Below are positions 9,701 to 16,453 of a stretch of 24,120 nucleotides of DNA, one piece after another. This DNA comes from a virus, in IMG/VR virus record IMGVR_UViG_3300009703_000100, positions 1 to 24,120 of that record; one strand, written 5' to 3'. The first letter of the stretch is position 1, and each line of letters begins with the position of its first letter. The position numbers were made by a program, and so were the translations under genes. The notes beneath the pieces are model-generated. The model searched no databases. It had not been told where the DNA came from and saw only the letters and a program-made list of their open reading frames with translations.

Positions 9701-10474
9701 TAATTTTTTAGCTCGGTTTGCAATAAGCTTGAGCATAAGAGCCTCACCGCCCACACCAATAGCTGCTTGCGGTATTCCTATTGCTGCTGCTCTAAAAGCT
9801 ACCATTGGATCATTTGGGTCCATATCCGACTCAATTGCTTCAGCAAAGTTAGAGCCAGAAAGAGGAGCAAACTCAGAAGCCCCTGCTCCAAGATACGCTC
9901 CGTAACGAGCACGTTTAGCTAAGTTAAATGCACCTTCTGCAATATCTTTTTCGTCGGGAGTAGCAAGACCTTTTGCAGTTTTCTCCAGTGACTCTCTAAC
10001 TATTTTCTTGGCGGCGTATTTTGTGGCCTCCCCGCCAAGTTTTAAACCTACGCCTGCTAAAGCACCTACGCCTGCGCTTGCAATAGAACTAATAGCAAAA
10101 GGAACAAGTTGACCTGTACCTTTAAAAACCTGAGATATAAACCCGTCAAAGGTAGGTTCTTCCCAAAATTCCCCAAAGGTTTCTAAGTTCCCTAAAGTGT
10201 CTCCAGCGAAGGACTCGTTAATTCGAGCCTTCCTTATATTAGCGGCTACGCCTTCTTCATCACCAATAAGACTGTTGCCAAGGGCAGCAAAGTAATTAAG
10301 ATCAGTTCGTAAACCTTGTGCGCCTGCTTGAGCGCCACGCCTAAATGTTTCGGCTAGACCGTATTCACGGCCTTGATCGATAGCAGCTTGCTGTTGAAAT
10401 TTCGTCGGGCCTGCCGCAGCTGCCGCTCTATTCGCAGAAGCAAGATCTTTAATAACATCTTCGAACCCTGCCAT
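3740..10474 (-). CDS. Giant virion protein with zinc-metallopeptidase motif (2244 aa)
   Basis: Start ATG at 10474 overlaps the upstream stop (TGATG), indicating coupling. The protein holds several regions. The N-terminus is alanine-rich with a glycine/alanine hydrophobic stretch at about 121-146. A Glu/Gln-rich coiled segment lies around 554-620. A long uncharacterised middle follows. A metallopeptidase-like domain carries HEIGH at 1422-1426 (zinc-binding HExxH), then E-E-W-F-A-D at 1466-1471, giving an ExxxD third-ligand pattern as in gluzincins. The C-terminal region contains A-E-R-P-T-W-A-S-D-P (2076-2085) and F-Y-A-F (2097-2100), resembling the 'large polyvalent protein' LPD38 type, then a hydrophobic segment at about 2125-2147. 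Giant proteins of this kind are known downstream of head genes in Stx podoviruses (933W type) and many marine phages. Likely packaged in the head or tail and ejected with DNA; the peptidase substrate is unknown. Confidence 0.8.
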   Translation of the reverse strand: MAGFEDVIKDLASANRAAAAAGPTKFQQQAAIDQGREYGLAETFRRGAQAGAQGLRTDLNYFAALGNSLIGDEEGVAANIRKARINESFAGDTLGNLETFGEFWEEPTFDGFISQVFKGTGQLVPFAISSIASAGVGALAGVGLKLGGEATKYAAKKIVRESLEKTAKGLATPDEKDIAEGAFNLAKRARYGAYLGAGASEFAPLSGSNFAEAIESDMDPNDPMVAFRAAAIGIPQAAIGVGGEALMLKLIANRAKKLAAGNSSSTFGRLAKDLGGGFLKSGATEGAAELAQEEIAIQNRFLMDKTYTQAEANLRRGEAAFAAFFGGGAFGAAGSTAAGGVRELGNISIPNNVSERAQSYLDQGKQIFTERVINNEFLNKRKPGFTDAEAPSDINAQLELMFEDGHKRDVVWVEGDTPSFGATADGTTKKVSLAFPSGNREAYVAFVPGRGTIVSPFMDIIEQVVAGRATPDVLSTALKMSGTKPPDADRVVQVFDPKGNVVFEEATNAENEAEAFASANSQLPKGGRVEVNAADDVIAARQEKVQAQVLPEGQEVDPGLEDLAQFAEGLEAVTQERKEELQQEAQDLSRAVETPEGVDPDRLDALEQEVQEAQKTQQDSADDISLTGPLAKIRAWKREQQGEPKESPMRQRTTRERINDVVELIEVLTPREEIVEGNRQAGRSRRLRASGFFTDLTTGLTFRRVDPEYPDKITSAEMIEAQRRRPEPTPEAPLQAGPELRAEAREAELREEVGNRLDALAKGDSEYAAIAKAYNEEYQNSDIEAKDQFIDFIFEGKEELEQSLGRGIEDRLTRQDIQNELEAAQLSTDVEGVEQEVADPTSGMGEQNLRVLFENNKHKEAPLDRDGLIKLYPRDMPAARAAFMEEFEGRFSPNWEDGGFWQRMTPAMLKELVKQSKAGREVSIEPPGPFNPGRYLITVLTSDAELFKHKARGKAEKLVTMDAFLLLEVNAAKSSQYAKDSGVSITDPLGNTAKVNLVDIVAAGKRLLESRLQQDFVAASDGHALIEMFNELIINGYDISFDLEGRDRAGKRIVRTASITKQTTFTAKHVVDEDSMATDLEQQTRTRRGAQPNRSQLELFTLDGKSVGEQTTFKSTILRELAAHQQRISRWFVNNSDVDPNDPTNRIPRAKPSEPRPVAPPYLNLILKTGASSKDDPYLKDDKGNAMKVPLRKIISKNLKMAREENLGMVVKPASFASVTDANRVYLQQRAEQRLGGSLEKGAFSIWVKEDLEKELEIQAAIEEGLIERETPGTPGDLEAGGSRIVDESPDVPYAYYDTEVPTVIEGERAKTSLSFIFGEPESTNASVNTVDVIKRMIQTLSIRKPTGIIFASQLDALSPDQIRQRFRDTRVADKIIQLKDEMAASQGNDLGRAITYSNSHFIIVDDVNTGNELGTALVFAHEIGHLFLNEQMDGLLRKPIYKKMLRAFEKRDKSIKGYEGQFGFEEWFADQVAKWGAQEFIKSKPKNIVESTFKKIAAKLRAMFKALVPFLQRRFKGPVDVSAETFIEQVVEANRTNNATLVADPAAIATWEKQALVKAIREETENTPGAVSFSKNLFEQVKLAINNKVRGMQPLRNVFFTANKNLRMIGDFIKDAKGQETTTRVGELIADMFYREAGARTGGSRMGMLQEADVQNREIEERFRREIGALDSPEVIAAMEAASSETPTSQLENELAVKIRVFLEDLHKNYIQPSQEGFGRNQKGRIDFQQNYFPVVLNLQEIAHNGEAFALLLLRAEEQRKPFASSNDRIKALNAIRKSLARIVKYQDVVENSELNIDEVDPASVREEKRRLTALVSREELMQKGFALPPVEAFMMYKKQLVKRVEWNSSTKSATGTDRLQPLLDQLDAKDRAYAQEIINGYLGYGYEPMSEKRRKWQSRLLAAQYTLLLPFAAIGSLPELAGPIIFSKEFNGFEMAFRQLKQGLSQEEARKIAEEIGLVQDGAISNAWMSVTEREHMDEASRAWTDKYFKYTGLEFFTNFSRSFATGMSVQFLLHHADLPNSRSARYLDSLGVTPAQIKAWDEGGRTFESQEGKAVKFAIQKFVESSILRPNAAERPTWASDPRWALVWQLKSYFYAFYTKIIGGIRREIGIRMAETEGRQRVYGAAGMLALSAVALLPLAMVGMELREYAKTGLAFFTTLGQSEKDYFRTDNMEWGAYLGEALDKTGIYGPLSIVSMAYRSGQWNGPAAGLSALLGPTAESVEAVFGRGEFDRLVPAAAIL

Positions 10475-12876
10475 CAGGCATCTCTACCACTTTGTTTTAG
10501 TTTTTGTTCAGTATTATATTTCGCTGCATCTAATACTATTTTAGCGAGGTTGTCGTTTATAGCTTGCAACTGTGAAACATCTAGGCGATTACCTGTTTCT
10601 GTATTGCCTTCATAGTACACAATATCCCCGCCAATTATCTCTCCTGTCTTTTCGTCCGTCTTCACATCTTGAAGGAAAATGTTGGAAAGATCTCCGTTAA
10701 ACTGACCTTGAGGATCAGGATTAAACCAAGTAAGGAAAGAATCTAATAGCGTTTCCTCACCATCTTTCACGAGACTTTGCACAACAAAACTTATCCCGGC
10801 ATTCATTTGAGGTCTAAGGGCTTCTGCCGCTAAGATATTGCCCCTTCTCATAAATCCCTGCCATTGCGTAAAAACTGGAGGGAATAAGGTGTTCGCAACC
10901 TCATTTGCTTTAGCCATATTAAGCTGTGCAAAAGTTGCTTTACCATCTTCATCCTTGTAAATAGCATCCACCAAAGCTTGGTTTGCTTCGTTTGCCGCAT
11001 CAGTACCTTCTTTTATTAAGTTGTCACGATTTACCCTTATATCGAAACTAAGCCTTTCAGCAGCAGTGTTGGCTTTCTGTGCATCCACAATTGATTTACC
11101 ACGATCTGAAATCCCCGTTTCCAAGACATTTATTAACTGGTTACGGACATTTACTCTATTACCATCATTTGGAGTAGAAGCAACAATCATGGCATAAGCC
11201 AATAATTGTTTACGCCGTGACAATTTAGCTAAGTCAGCAACGGTTTCTACGCCTTCTTTTCTAAGATCTTCTGCTGCAGCTTCTATAACTTCAGGATCTT
11301 TAAGCCCTGGTAGTCTATCGTTATCAAGATCGTCATCGATCTGCTTAACGGTTTTTCCTTCGAGAGCAGGGGCGGCTTTTTCTTCTACTACAGGAGGCAT
11401 AATCTCACCGGCCTCAACTTGCCTATTGTATTCCTCTGCCCCTCGAGCAGGGCTAGCCTTAGGAAATACACTGTCTACAAAACTTTGAACATTCTCTTTA
11501 AGATTAGATTCGGGTTGGGGTTTTAGAGTCAAATCCCCTTCATCAAGTTGGCGATTAAACTCTGCTGCCCCACGAGCTGGCATAGGACGAGTTGATCTTG
11601 ACGATGCTTGCCCTTTTGCAGCAGCTATTTCTTCTCGTTTTTTATTTGCCGCTGCCACATTAGCCGGGCTACCACTTGTTTTACGAGCTTCAATAGAAGC
11701 TAACTCATCTTCTAGCCTTGCAACCTCAGTTAAATCTCCTCCGTCTGCCGTAACATTCGAAGACGGTAGTTGACTTTGCCCTGCCGGGGCAGGGGCAATA
11801 TCATTCGCTACAAACTCTTCAATCATCTCTGGGGGCATCTCAGACCCAGTTCTCTCACGATACTCATCCATAGCTGCTTGTAGACGTCTGTCCCCGTCAG
11901 TAACCAGCTGGTCAGGTGCAACACGGCCCGTAGAGGTCTGTGATACCGTCGTCACAGGGCTTTCCATTACAGGCTTTTTATTATCACTAGGGGGAGTTGC
12001 TAAGCTAGGGGCAGGTTTTGCTGAACCGCCTGAAACGAAATCATCATAGGCATCTACTGTAGATTGACTTACGCCTTGAGCTTGCTTCGGCACTTCAGAT
12101 GCGAGGTCTACCTGTAAGTCTTCAGCTAGCTTTCCTATCGTCTCAGCTTTGTCTTCAGGGTTGGTCGCTGAAGCAATAACGCTTGAGACTTCTCGCTGTA
12201 GCTCTGGACCCCCTACTTGTTTTGCTTTATCGGCAAGCTGATCGGTATGATATGCGTTAATGAGATCGACACTGTTTCGACGATCATGCAAATCAATTAA
12301 AGTCTGTCCATACAAAACCCCGCCATCTGTAGTACGGAAAGCCTGTTGAGTTTGCTCAAACAACTCATCTCTCGTAAACAATTTTGTGTCGGCGTCAGGG
12401 TCGTTACTTCCAGTTACAGTAAGTACGCCAAACGATTCGGGGTCCCCGTTATAGTTACCACGAGCTGCAAAGACTTCTTCGCCGTTTTCATTTGTACCTT
12501 TAGATTCTATAACTGTAACTTTAAAACCTGGAGGGAACTTACTGGCTCCTCCTGCATTAATATTAGCAATTGCAAATTTTTGTGCGTTACTACCTGTAAC
12601 AGTAAACCCCTCCTTTAATTTATCTGTTAACCCTATGCCGTCTTCTCCGCCTTTACCTGCGCCCTGCATAATCCATTCATTATCACGGCCTGCTGTATAT
12701 AGCTTATTTAATCCAGCTTGTTTTTGCTTTGAGTCAAAGTCGGCTTGTTCACGTGTGTTTTGGGCTTCAAGTAAACCTAAACGCCTTTCGTTATAATCCT
12801 TTTGATCTTTTCTGTCTCTAGCGCCTTGATACCCCGCAAGACCGCTAGCAAAACCACTTAAAGCTGATGTAGCCAT
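10474..12876 (-). CDS. Putative internal virion protein (800 aa)
   Basis: ATG at 12876 with Shine-Dalgarno TAGGTAAT. No enzyme family is recognised. The N-terminus has a small-residue segment (SALSGFASGLAGYQGARD) followed by a highly charged helix (about residues 20-55), as in many ejection proteins. A more folded region (about 60-210) contains FTVTGSNAQKFAIANINAGG. A low-complexity, proline- and alanine-rich linker spans about 280-530. In the linker, P-A-R-G-A-A-E-F-N-R-Q (433-443) recurs as P-A-R-G-A-E-E-Y-N-R-Q (476-486), a 43-residue internal duplication. The last 250 residues look helical. Coupled (TGATG) to the giant protein gene, so the two are probably made in fixed ratio and act together, perhaps as an ejection channel or cargo. 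Confidence 0.65.
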   Translation of the reverse strand: MATSALSGFASGLAGYQGARDRKDQKDYNERRLGLLEAQNTREQADFDSKQKQAGLNKLYTAGRDNEWIMQGAGKGGEDGIGLTDKLKEGFTVTGSNAQKFAIANINAGGASKFPPGFKVTVIESKGTNENGEEVFAARGNYNGDPESFGVLTVTGSNDPDADTKLFTRDELFEQTQQAFRTTDGGVLYGQTLIDLHDRRNSVDLINAYHTDQLADKAKQVGGPELQREVSSVIASATNPEDKAETIGKLAEDLQVDLASEVPKQAQGVSQSTVDAYDDFVSGGSAKPAPSLATPPSDNKKPVMESPVTTVSQTSTGRVAPDQLVTDGDRRLQAAMDEYRERTGSEMPPEMIEEFVANDIAPAPAGQSQLPSSNVTADGGDLTEVARLEDELASIEARKTSGSPANVAAANKKREEIAAAKGQASSRSTRPMPARGAAEFNRQLDEGDLTLKPQPESNLKENVQSFVDSVFPKASPARGAEEYNRQVEAGEIMPPVVEEKAAPALEGKTVKQIDDDLDNDRLPGLKDPEVIEAAAEDLRKEGVETVADLAKLSRRKQLLAYAMIVASTPNDGNRVNVRNQLINVLETGISDRGKSIVDAQKANTAAERLSFDIRVNRDNLIKEGTDAANEANQALVDAIYKDEDGKATFAQLNMAKANEVANTLFPPVFTQWQGFMRRGNILAAEALRPQMNAGISFVVQSLVKDGEETLLDSFLTWFNPDPQGQFNGDLSNIFLQDVKTDEKTGEIIGGDIVYYEGNTETGNRLDVSQLQAINDNLAKIVLDAAKYNTEQKLKQSGRDA

Positions 12877-12885
12877 ACCAATTAC

Positions 12886-13515
12886 CTATATAAGAAAAGC
12901 TGCGATTATCGCAGTCGAAGCCAACGATCCAGCCATTGAATATGTTTGAGCTTTAGAGTTTGCTTTTGCAGCATCATAAGCCTGTTTACGTTGGTTAGCA
13001 TCCGCTGCTGCACTACCAAGTTGACTTTGAGAAGACCTATTTAAATCTTGTCCAATATTAATAAGGTCAGATAAAAGAGCTTGATTTGCTTCACGCTGCG
13101 CTATCCTAGAATCACTTAGTGCTTGTATAGAGCCTAACGTAGAAGCCCGTTGTAACCCTCTTTCCTGTTGTTTTCTTTGGGCTGGAGTCAGATTAGCACC
13201 ATAACGACTTAAATTTCTTTCAGCTACTTCTCCCGCAAGACGGTTTGCTGTTGTTGCATCTTCTCTTGCAGAGTCTATTAAAGAAGTGTCAGTTTGCGAT
13301 TTTTGTATCTGGTTTAATTCAAAATCACGATAGTCCCTAACGTAATCTTCATACTCCCCACGAGTTATATTAGCAAAAGTTTTTTCGGGGTCCGAAACAA
13401 CAGGCAAACTACTAATTGCGCCGCCAGAAACATTTTGATTCTCTTGATAATACCTTTCGGCTCCTTCACCTAAACGCCCGAACCTCCTTCTTTGCATTGC
13501 CATTGAATTTGCCAT
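12886..13515 (-). CDS. Putative internal/ejection virion protein (209 aa)
   Basis: ATG at 13515, weak Shine-Dalgarno TTAGGAT. The protein is largely helical and rich in A, Q, R, S and N, with a central segment NRLAGEVAERNLSRYGANL, then TPAQRKQQERGLQRASTLGS, and an alanine-rich coiled stretch after it. The C-terminus is a short hydrophobic tail (SMAGSLASTAIIAAFLI). It lies immediately upstream of the 800-aa and giant proteins and downstream of a similar-sized Ala-rich protein, which is the usual position of small ejection proteins in podoviruses (compare P22 gp7/gp20/gp16 in role, not in sequence). Function is inferred from composition and place only; a C-terminal membrane-interacting segment would suit a protein that enters the host envelope with the genome. 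Confidence 0.6.
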   Translation of the reverse strand: MANSMAMQRRRFGRLGEGAERYYQENQNVSGGAISSLPVVSDPEKTFANITRGEYEDYVRDYRDFELNQIQKSQTDTSLIDSAREDATTANRLAGEVAERNLSRYGANLTPAQRKQQERGLQRASTLGSIQALSDSRIAQREANQALLSDLINIGQDLNRSSQSQLGSAAADANQRKQAYDAAKANSKAQTYSMAGSLASTAIIAAFLI

Positions 13516-13521
13516 AATGAT

Positions 13522-14088
13522 TTATCCTAAGCTTACTTGATTAGGTAATTCTTCAAAGAATGCTGAACCAAAATCACCAAGTTTACCTTCCTCAGCCAGT
13601 TCTCCACCCACAGTCCCTGCTACTTTCATACCAGCTTTTATTGCCGCATTTTTTACTGTTAATTTATTTCTAGCTTTTGCCAATGCGTCACTAGTAGCTA
13701 ATCGGGATGCTTGCGCCATGCCAGTCGCTGCGTCTGCAGCTTGGCCTCTAGCCACGCCTAATACATTTGCAGCGGCTTTGTTCTGTATATTTTTAGCAGA
13801 TTTATCGGCTACCCCTAACTGCCCTGTAAGAGCCTGTGAAAGATCGCCAGTAGCACCAATATTTTGAGTACCTCTATAAGTAGGAGCAGATGTTAAAGCC
13901 TGCATAGTATCTGCGCCTGCCCGACCACGAAGAGCTAATCGATTATCCTCAGATTGACTTTGATCCCGCATCTCTCTAAGCAAGGGCGCGTAATTTGATT
14001 TAAAAAAATCATAGTTTGCTTTGGCAACCGAAGCCGAAGTTTTTTCTGCTTCAGTGGCTTCATAATCTTTTTGTTTAGGTCTTCCCAT
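13522..14088 (-). CDS. Putative Ala-rich virion protein (188 aa)
   Basis: ATG at 14088 with GAGGT Shine-Dalgarno. Begins MGRPKQKDYEATEAEKTSAS and contains ANYDFFKSNYAPLLREMRDQ, a motif I associate with small structural proteins of podovirus-like phages. It continues with a glycine/alanine-rich helical region (LALRGRAGADTMQALTSAP; NVLGVARGQAADAATGMAQA). There is a mildly hydrophobic stretch near the C-terminus (AAIKAGMKVAGTVGGELAEE). No signal peptide and no catalytic motif. The neighbouring genes on both sides are candidates for tail-tube plug or ejected proteins, so a packaged internal protein is the best guess. Confidence 0.6.
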   Translation of the reverse strand: MGRPKQKDYEATEAEKTSASVAKANYDFFKSNYAPLLREMRDQSQSEDNRLALRGRAGADTMQALTSAPTYRGTQNIGATGDLSQALTGQLGVADKSAKNIQNKAAANVLGVARGQAADAATGMAQASRLATSDALAKARNKLTVKNAAIKAGMKVAGTVGGELAEEGKLGDFGSAFFEELPNQVSLG

Positions 14089-14090
14089 TT

Positions 14091-14552
14091 TTATACCTCA
14101 AGTCTGTACACAACAGTATCTAGTTCCCAACCCGCGCCTAACAAAATAGGCTGAATAGCTTGATGAGCAGTCTGTACTTCTAAAGCCTCCATACCCAACT
14201 CTTTCGCTAGTGCTTGGAAAAAAGGATAGTATTTCAACATGTTCTTATCGCCTCTTTTGTAGGCACACGCTATCCAGATAAAGAAAGTCTTTTGGTTAGT
14301 AAATCGATTAACTTCTGTAGTCGAAATAACAAACCCTTCAGGAGCTTTCCAATAAATGGCTTTTTCCGCAACCACTTCCGCATAAACATCTTCTGCTCGG
14401 AAAGATAAGTTCGGGCAGTCGTCCAAAAGAGACTGAATATAAGGGCGAACCCTATCCCAATCTTCACGAATGCTACCAATAATCGGTTCAAAAACTTTTT
14501 CATCGTTTTGAATATTTGGTACGTGTAAGCCTATAACTTGGCCCTGTTCCAC
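14091..14552 (-). CDS. Conserved phage protein, possibly GNAT-like fold (153 aa)
   Basis: Starts with GTG at 14552, preceded at good distance by AAAGGTGA. This fixes the start even though it lies 53 bases inside the upstream gene; no in-frame ATG lies near the N-terminus. The protein has the order: IREDWDRVRPYIQSLLDDCP, then FRAEDVYAEVVAEKAIYWKA, EGFVISTTE, FFIWIACAY, a helix YYPFFQALAKELGMEALEVQ, and AGWELDTVVYRLEV at the end. This order (helix, D-V-Y, W, strand-turn-strand, I-W-A/I-A, helix, G-W..) resembles small GNAT-like proteins often found in phage head-to-tail gene clusters. I cannot see a clear acetyl-CoA binding loop (R/Q-x-x-G-x-G/A), so enzymatic activity is doubtful. It may be a structural or tail assembly protein that reuses the fold. 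Confidence 0.6.
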   Translation of the reverse strand: MEQGQVIGLHVPNIQNDEKVFEPIIGSIREDWDRVRPYIQSLLDDCPNLSFRAEDVYAEVVAEKAIYWKAPEGFVISTTEVNRFTNQKTFFIWIACAYKRGDKNMLKYYPFFQALAKELGMEALEVQTAHQAIQPILLGAGWELDTVVYRLEV

Positions 14553-15180
14553 TATATCTCACCTTTCTAGCTACTCTTGATGCTGTTTGCCGTCCGCGTT
14601 TTTCAGCGGCATCTAACCCTTGAGCAAACAACGATGCGTAAATTTGCGCCCCGTCATAATCCGTCCACTCCCTGCCTGGAAGTCTTAACAACCTGAAAAT
14701 AGTACCGTTAATTATAGTGTCTCTATAATCATTCATTATATCAGTGTCACACGAACTGGACGTATGAGTAGGCTTTAACGCTACTCGTAATAACAGCCCG
14801 TTTACCTTTGTTTCATTGGGTACAGGTGCTACATAAAAAAGAGAAGGCGACTGCTTAACAAAGTACTCTGGTCGTCCTTCATAACCAGATTGTCTCCATT
14901 TAGGCTTACGTTGTTCTAACAACGCATTTGTAATCGCCTCTAAATCTTCCCCGTCATAAGTCATCCATATAATTTTGTGGACTGATGTACCGCTAGGGGG
15001 TTCCAAATCATACTCAAATATATTTTTTACTGTAGAAACAGGGTCCAACTCTTGCTGATAAACTTCCGTTTTCTCACACAGTTCAATAACAGCCGCACGA
15101 ATATTCTGTTCGATAAGAGTATCAGTACAACCCGGCACTACTGGAATAATTTCAGAAAGTAACGACTCATAAGAAGCCAT
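14500..15180 (-). CDS. Putative head-tail connector/tail protein (226 aa)
   Basis: ATG at 15180; the Shine-Dalgarno TGAGGTAA overlaps the stop of the adaptor gene upstream. The N-terminus (YESLLSEIIPVVPGCTDTLI, then IRAAVIELCEKTEVYQQELD) with later Y-D-L-E-P-P and W-M-T-Y-D-G elements is the pattern of podovirus gp11/gp12-like tail or adaptor proteins. In these a helical start is followed by beta strands and a long C-terminal helix. The stretch PEYFVKQSPSLFYVAPVPNE supports a beta region, and DIMNDYRDTIINGTIFRLLR the helical return. The C-terminal 30 residues are strongly basic (RKVRYSGTGPSYRLTRTKYS). Likely part of the neck below the portal. The 3' end overlaps the next gene by 53 bases. Confidence 0.65.
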   Translation of the reverse strand: MASYESLLSEIIPVVPGCTDTLIEQNIRAAVIELCEKTEVYQQELDPVSTVKNIFEYDLEPPSGTSVHKIIWMTYDGEDLEAITNALLEQRKPKWRQSGYEGRPEYFVKQSPSLFYVAPVPNETKVNGLLLRVALKPTHTSSSCDTDIMNDYRDTIINGTIFRLLRLPGREWTDYDGAQIYASLFAQGLDAAEKRGRQTASRVARKVRYSGTGPSYRLTRTKYSKR

Positions 15181-15187
15181 TATAAGA

Positions 15188-15907
15188 TTACCTCATTTGA
15201 GCTTGTTGAGAAGGTAAAGTAACATTACTCGCCACATCAACATTCGGTGAAGTAATCGCGTCTATCTGACCTTTACCTGTAACCGAATTAATAAAAAGAT
15301 TGTAGTGGGTACCTGCCCTAGAAGCATTACCCGCATATTCTGCATCTTTTGTATACGCCCGAAACAGAACATAGTCTGCAACTGCATTGGCAAAAATATC
15401 AGGTATATCCAAGTTACCATTCTGTGCGACAGTAGCAGGGTTTGCTGAATAAACTATCTCAGCATATGCATTACCAGCAACACCCGGATACACATAAAAA
15501 ACACGAGGGTTTTGCTCATCATAAACGTAATGTTTAACGACAGTAGTGTGCGCTGCATCCGTACCAGATGACGCAGAAGCGTTATGCCAATTAGGAGTTT
15601 GAGCATCTAACACTTCGCCAGAGACTAACCTAATTGCTCTGCCTCCTGTAGCACCTCCAGAAGTATCAGACATATTTCTAACCAGTGCTAAGAGTCGATT
15701 ACCTGCGGTTGGTATAGTTTGGCGAGTACCTGTTACTAACTGCACATTAGCAGTTGTAGCACTTGCATCAGGCTTTAATAACGCTATTTCTCTTTGGGCA
15801 TCATTTACGAATAAAACCAACTCCCCGACAACAGGCCATCGTATACCAGTGGTATCCTGTAAGACCACCTGTACACGATCTATAACGCTTTGTACGGTTA
15901 CAGTCAT
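15188..15907 (-). CDS. Head-to-tail adaptor protein, DUF6682 type (239 aa)
   Basis: ATG at 15907 with AGAGGT Shine-Dalgarno. The sequence matches the phage adaptor family known as DUF6682 closely in pattern: a helix V-I-D-R-V-Q-V-V-L-Q-D, R-W at 23-24, E-L-V-L-F-V-N-D-A-Q-R-E-I, K-P-D-A, G-T-R-Q-T-I-P, R-L-L-A-L-V-R-N-M, then L-D-A-Q-T-P-N-W-H, and Y-V-Y-D-E-Q-N-P-R-V-F-Y-V-Y-P. The family forms a ring between portal and tail. Following genes (another connector, then ejection-type proteins) fit that place in the virion. The family name is from memory; the pattern itself is read directly from the sequence. Confidence 0.8.
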   Translation of the reverse strand: MTVTVQSVIDRVQVVLQDTTGIRWPVVGELVLFVNDAQREIALLKPDASATTANVQLVTGTRQTIPTAGNRLLALVRNMSDTSGGATGGRAIRLVSGEVLDAQTPNWHNASASSGTDAAHTTVVKHYVYDEQNPRVFYVYPGVAGNAYAEIVYSANPATVAQNGNLDIPDIFANAVADYVLFRAYTKDAEYAGNASRAGTHYNLFINSVTGKGQIDAITSPNVDVASNVTLPSQQAQMR

Positions 15908-15916
15908 ATCAAACCT

Positions 15917-16321
15917 CTATCTGTTTAGGGCTTCTTGCCAAGCAGCTTCGCGCTCTTCGGGAGGAATCGTATCCCCCATCTTTTTGTTTATAACAGCGGC
16001 TTTTACACCCCCGTCAGCTTTAAAATCATCAGGGTTGCCTTCGTTTATAATCTCTATAAACGTTTCAACCAGCCCCTCACGCAACGTAGGTGCTTCGGGT
16101 TCCGCTTCTTCAACTGGTTCTTCTTCCAGTTCAATCTCAACTTCGTCTTCAACAGGCTGCTCTTCCTCAGGAGAAGGCATACCAGACAAAGATCTAGCAC
16201 CCATCTGCACAGCGACTAAGCCAATCTCATCTGAGACTTCTCGCTCTTCCCCAGGATGCAATAAAACAACCGCGCCACTTAACATGGCAATTCTAACTTC
16301 CGTGTCAGAAACAATTCTCAT
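15917..16321 (-). CDS. Acidic structural protein of unknown function (134 aa)
   Basis: ATG at 16321, two bases after the stop of the 39-aa gene. Residues 1-45 look like a small beta domain (RIVSDTEVRIAMLSGAVVLL, then PGEEREVSDEIGLVAVQMGA). Residues about 50-78 are an extreme acidic linker with runs of Glu and Val/Pro (PSPEEEQPVEDEVEIELEEE). The C-terminal half (LREGLVETFIEIINEGNPDD, then GGVKAAVINKKMGDTIPPEE) looks like a small helical domain. A similar three-part protein occurs before the adaptor genes of related phages in my memory, but I cannot give it a function. Its strong negative charge contrasts with the two very basic proteins encoded just upstream, so an interaction between them is possible. 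Confidence 0.65.
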   Translation of the reverse strand: MRIVSDTEVRIAMLSGAVVLLHPGEEREVSDEIGLVAVQMGARSLSGMPSPEEEQPVEDEVEIELEEEPVEEAEPEAPTLREGLVETFIEIINEGNPDDFKADGGVKAAVINKKMGDTIPPEEREAAWQEALNR

Positions 16322-16323
16322 GA

Positions 16324-16443
16324 TTAATAACCCTTCTTCATCATTTTTCTAGCAGTCCTTCGTGTTGGATAAGGTGAAGTAGGTTTCTTTGGAGTACCTT
16401 TTCCCTTCTTATCATTACCATTACCGTTTTTATTTCCCGGCAT
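16324..16443 (-). CDS. Small basic protein (39 aa)
   Basis: ATG at 16443 with a strong Shine-Dalgarno (AAGGAGAG) that sits just after the stop of the upstream basic gene. Stop TAA at 16324-16326, two bases before the next ATG. The protein begins MPGNKNGNGNDKKGKGTPKK, with Y-P-T-R-R and a K-M-M-K-K-G-Y end: mostly Lys, Gly, Asn and Pro, with almost no acidic residues and no hydrophobic core. It must be largely disordered and could bind DNA or the acidic protein next to it. The tight spacing on both sides and the good ribosome site argue for a real gene despite its small size. I know no family name. Confidence 0.7.
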   Translation of the reverse strand: MPGNKNGNGNDKKGKGTPKKPTSPYPTRRTARKMMKKGY

Positions 16444-16453
16444 CTATCTCTCC

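Noticed and set aside
14270-14503. 77-codon minus-strand frame with a hydrophobic segment
   Set aside because: Lies inside the 153-aa gene in another frame; the accepted frame has a strong ribosome site and recognisable motifs.
15849-16352. 167-codon plus-strand Ser/Thr-rich frame
   Set aside because: Antisense of the acidic Glu-rich gene and its neighbour; no independent support.
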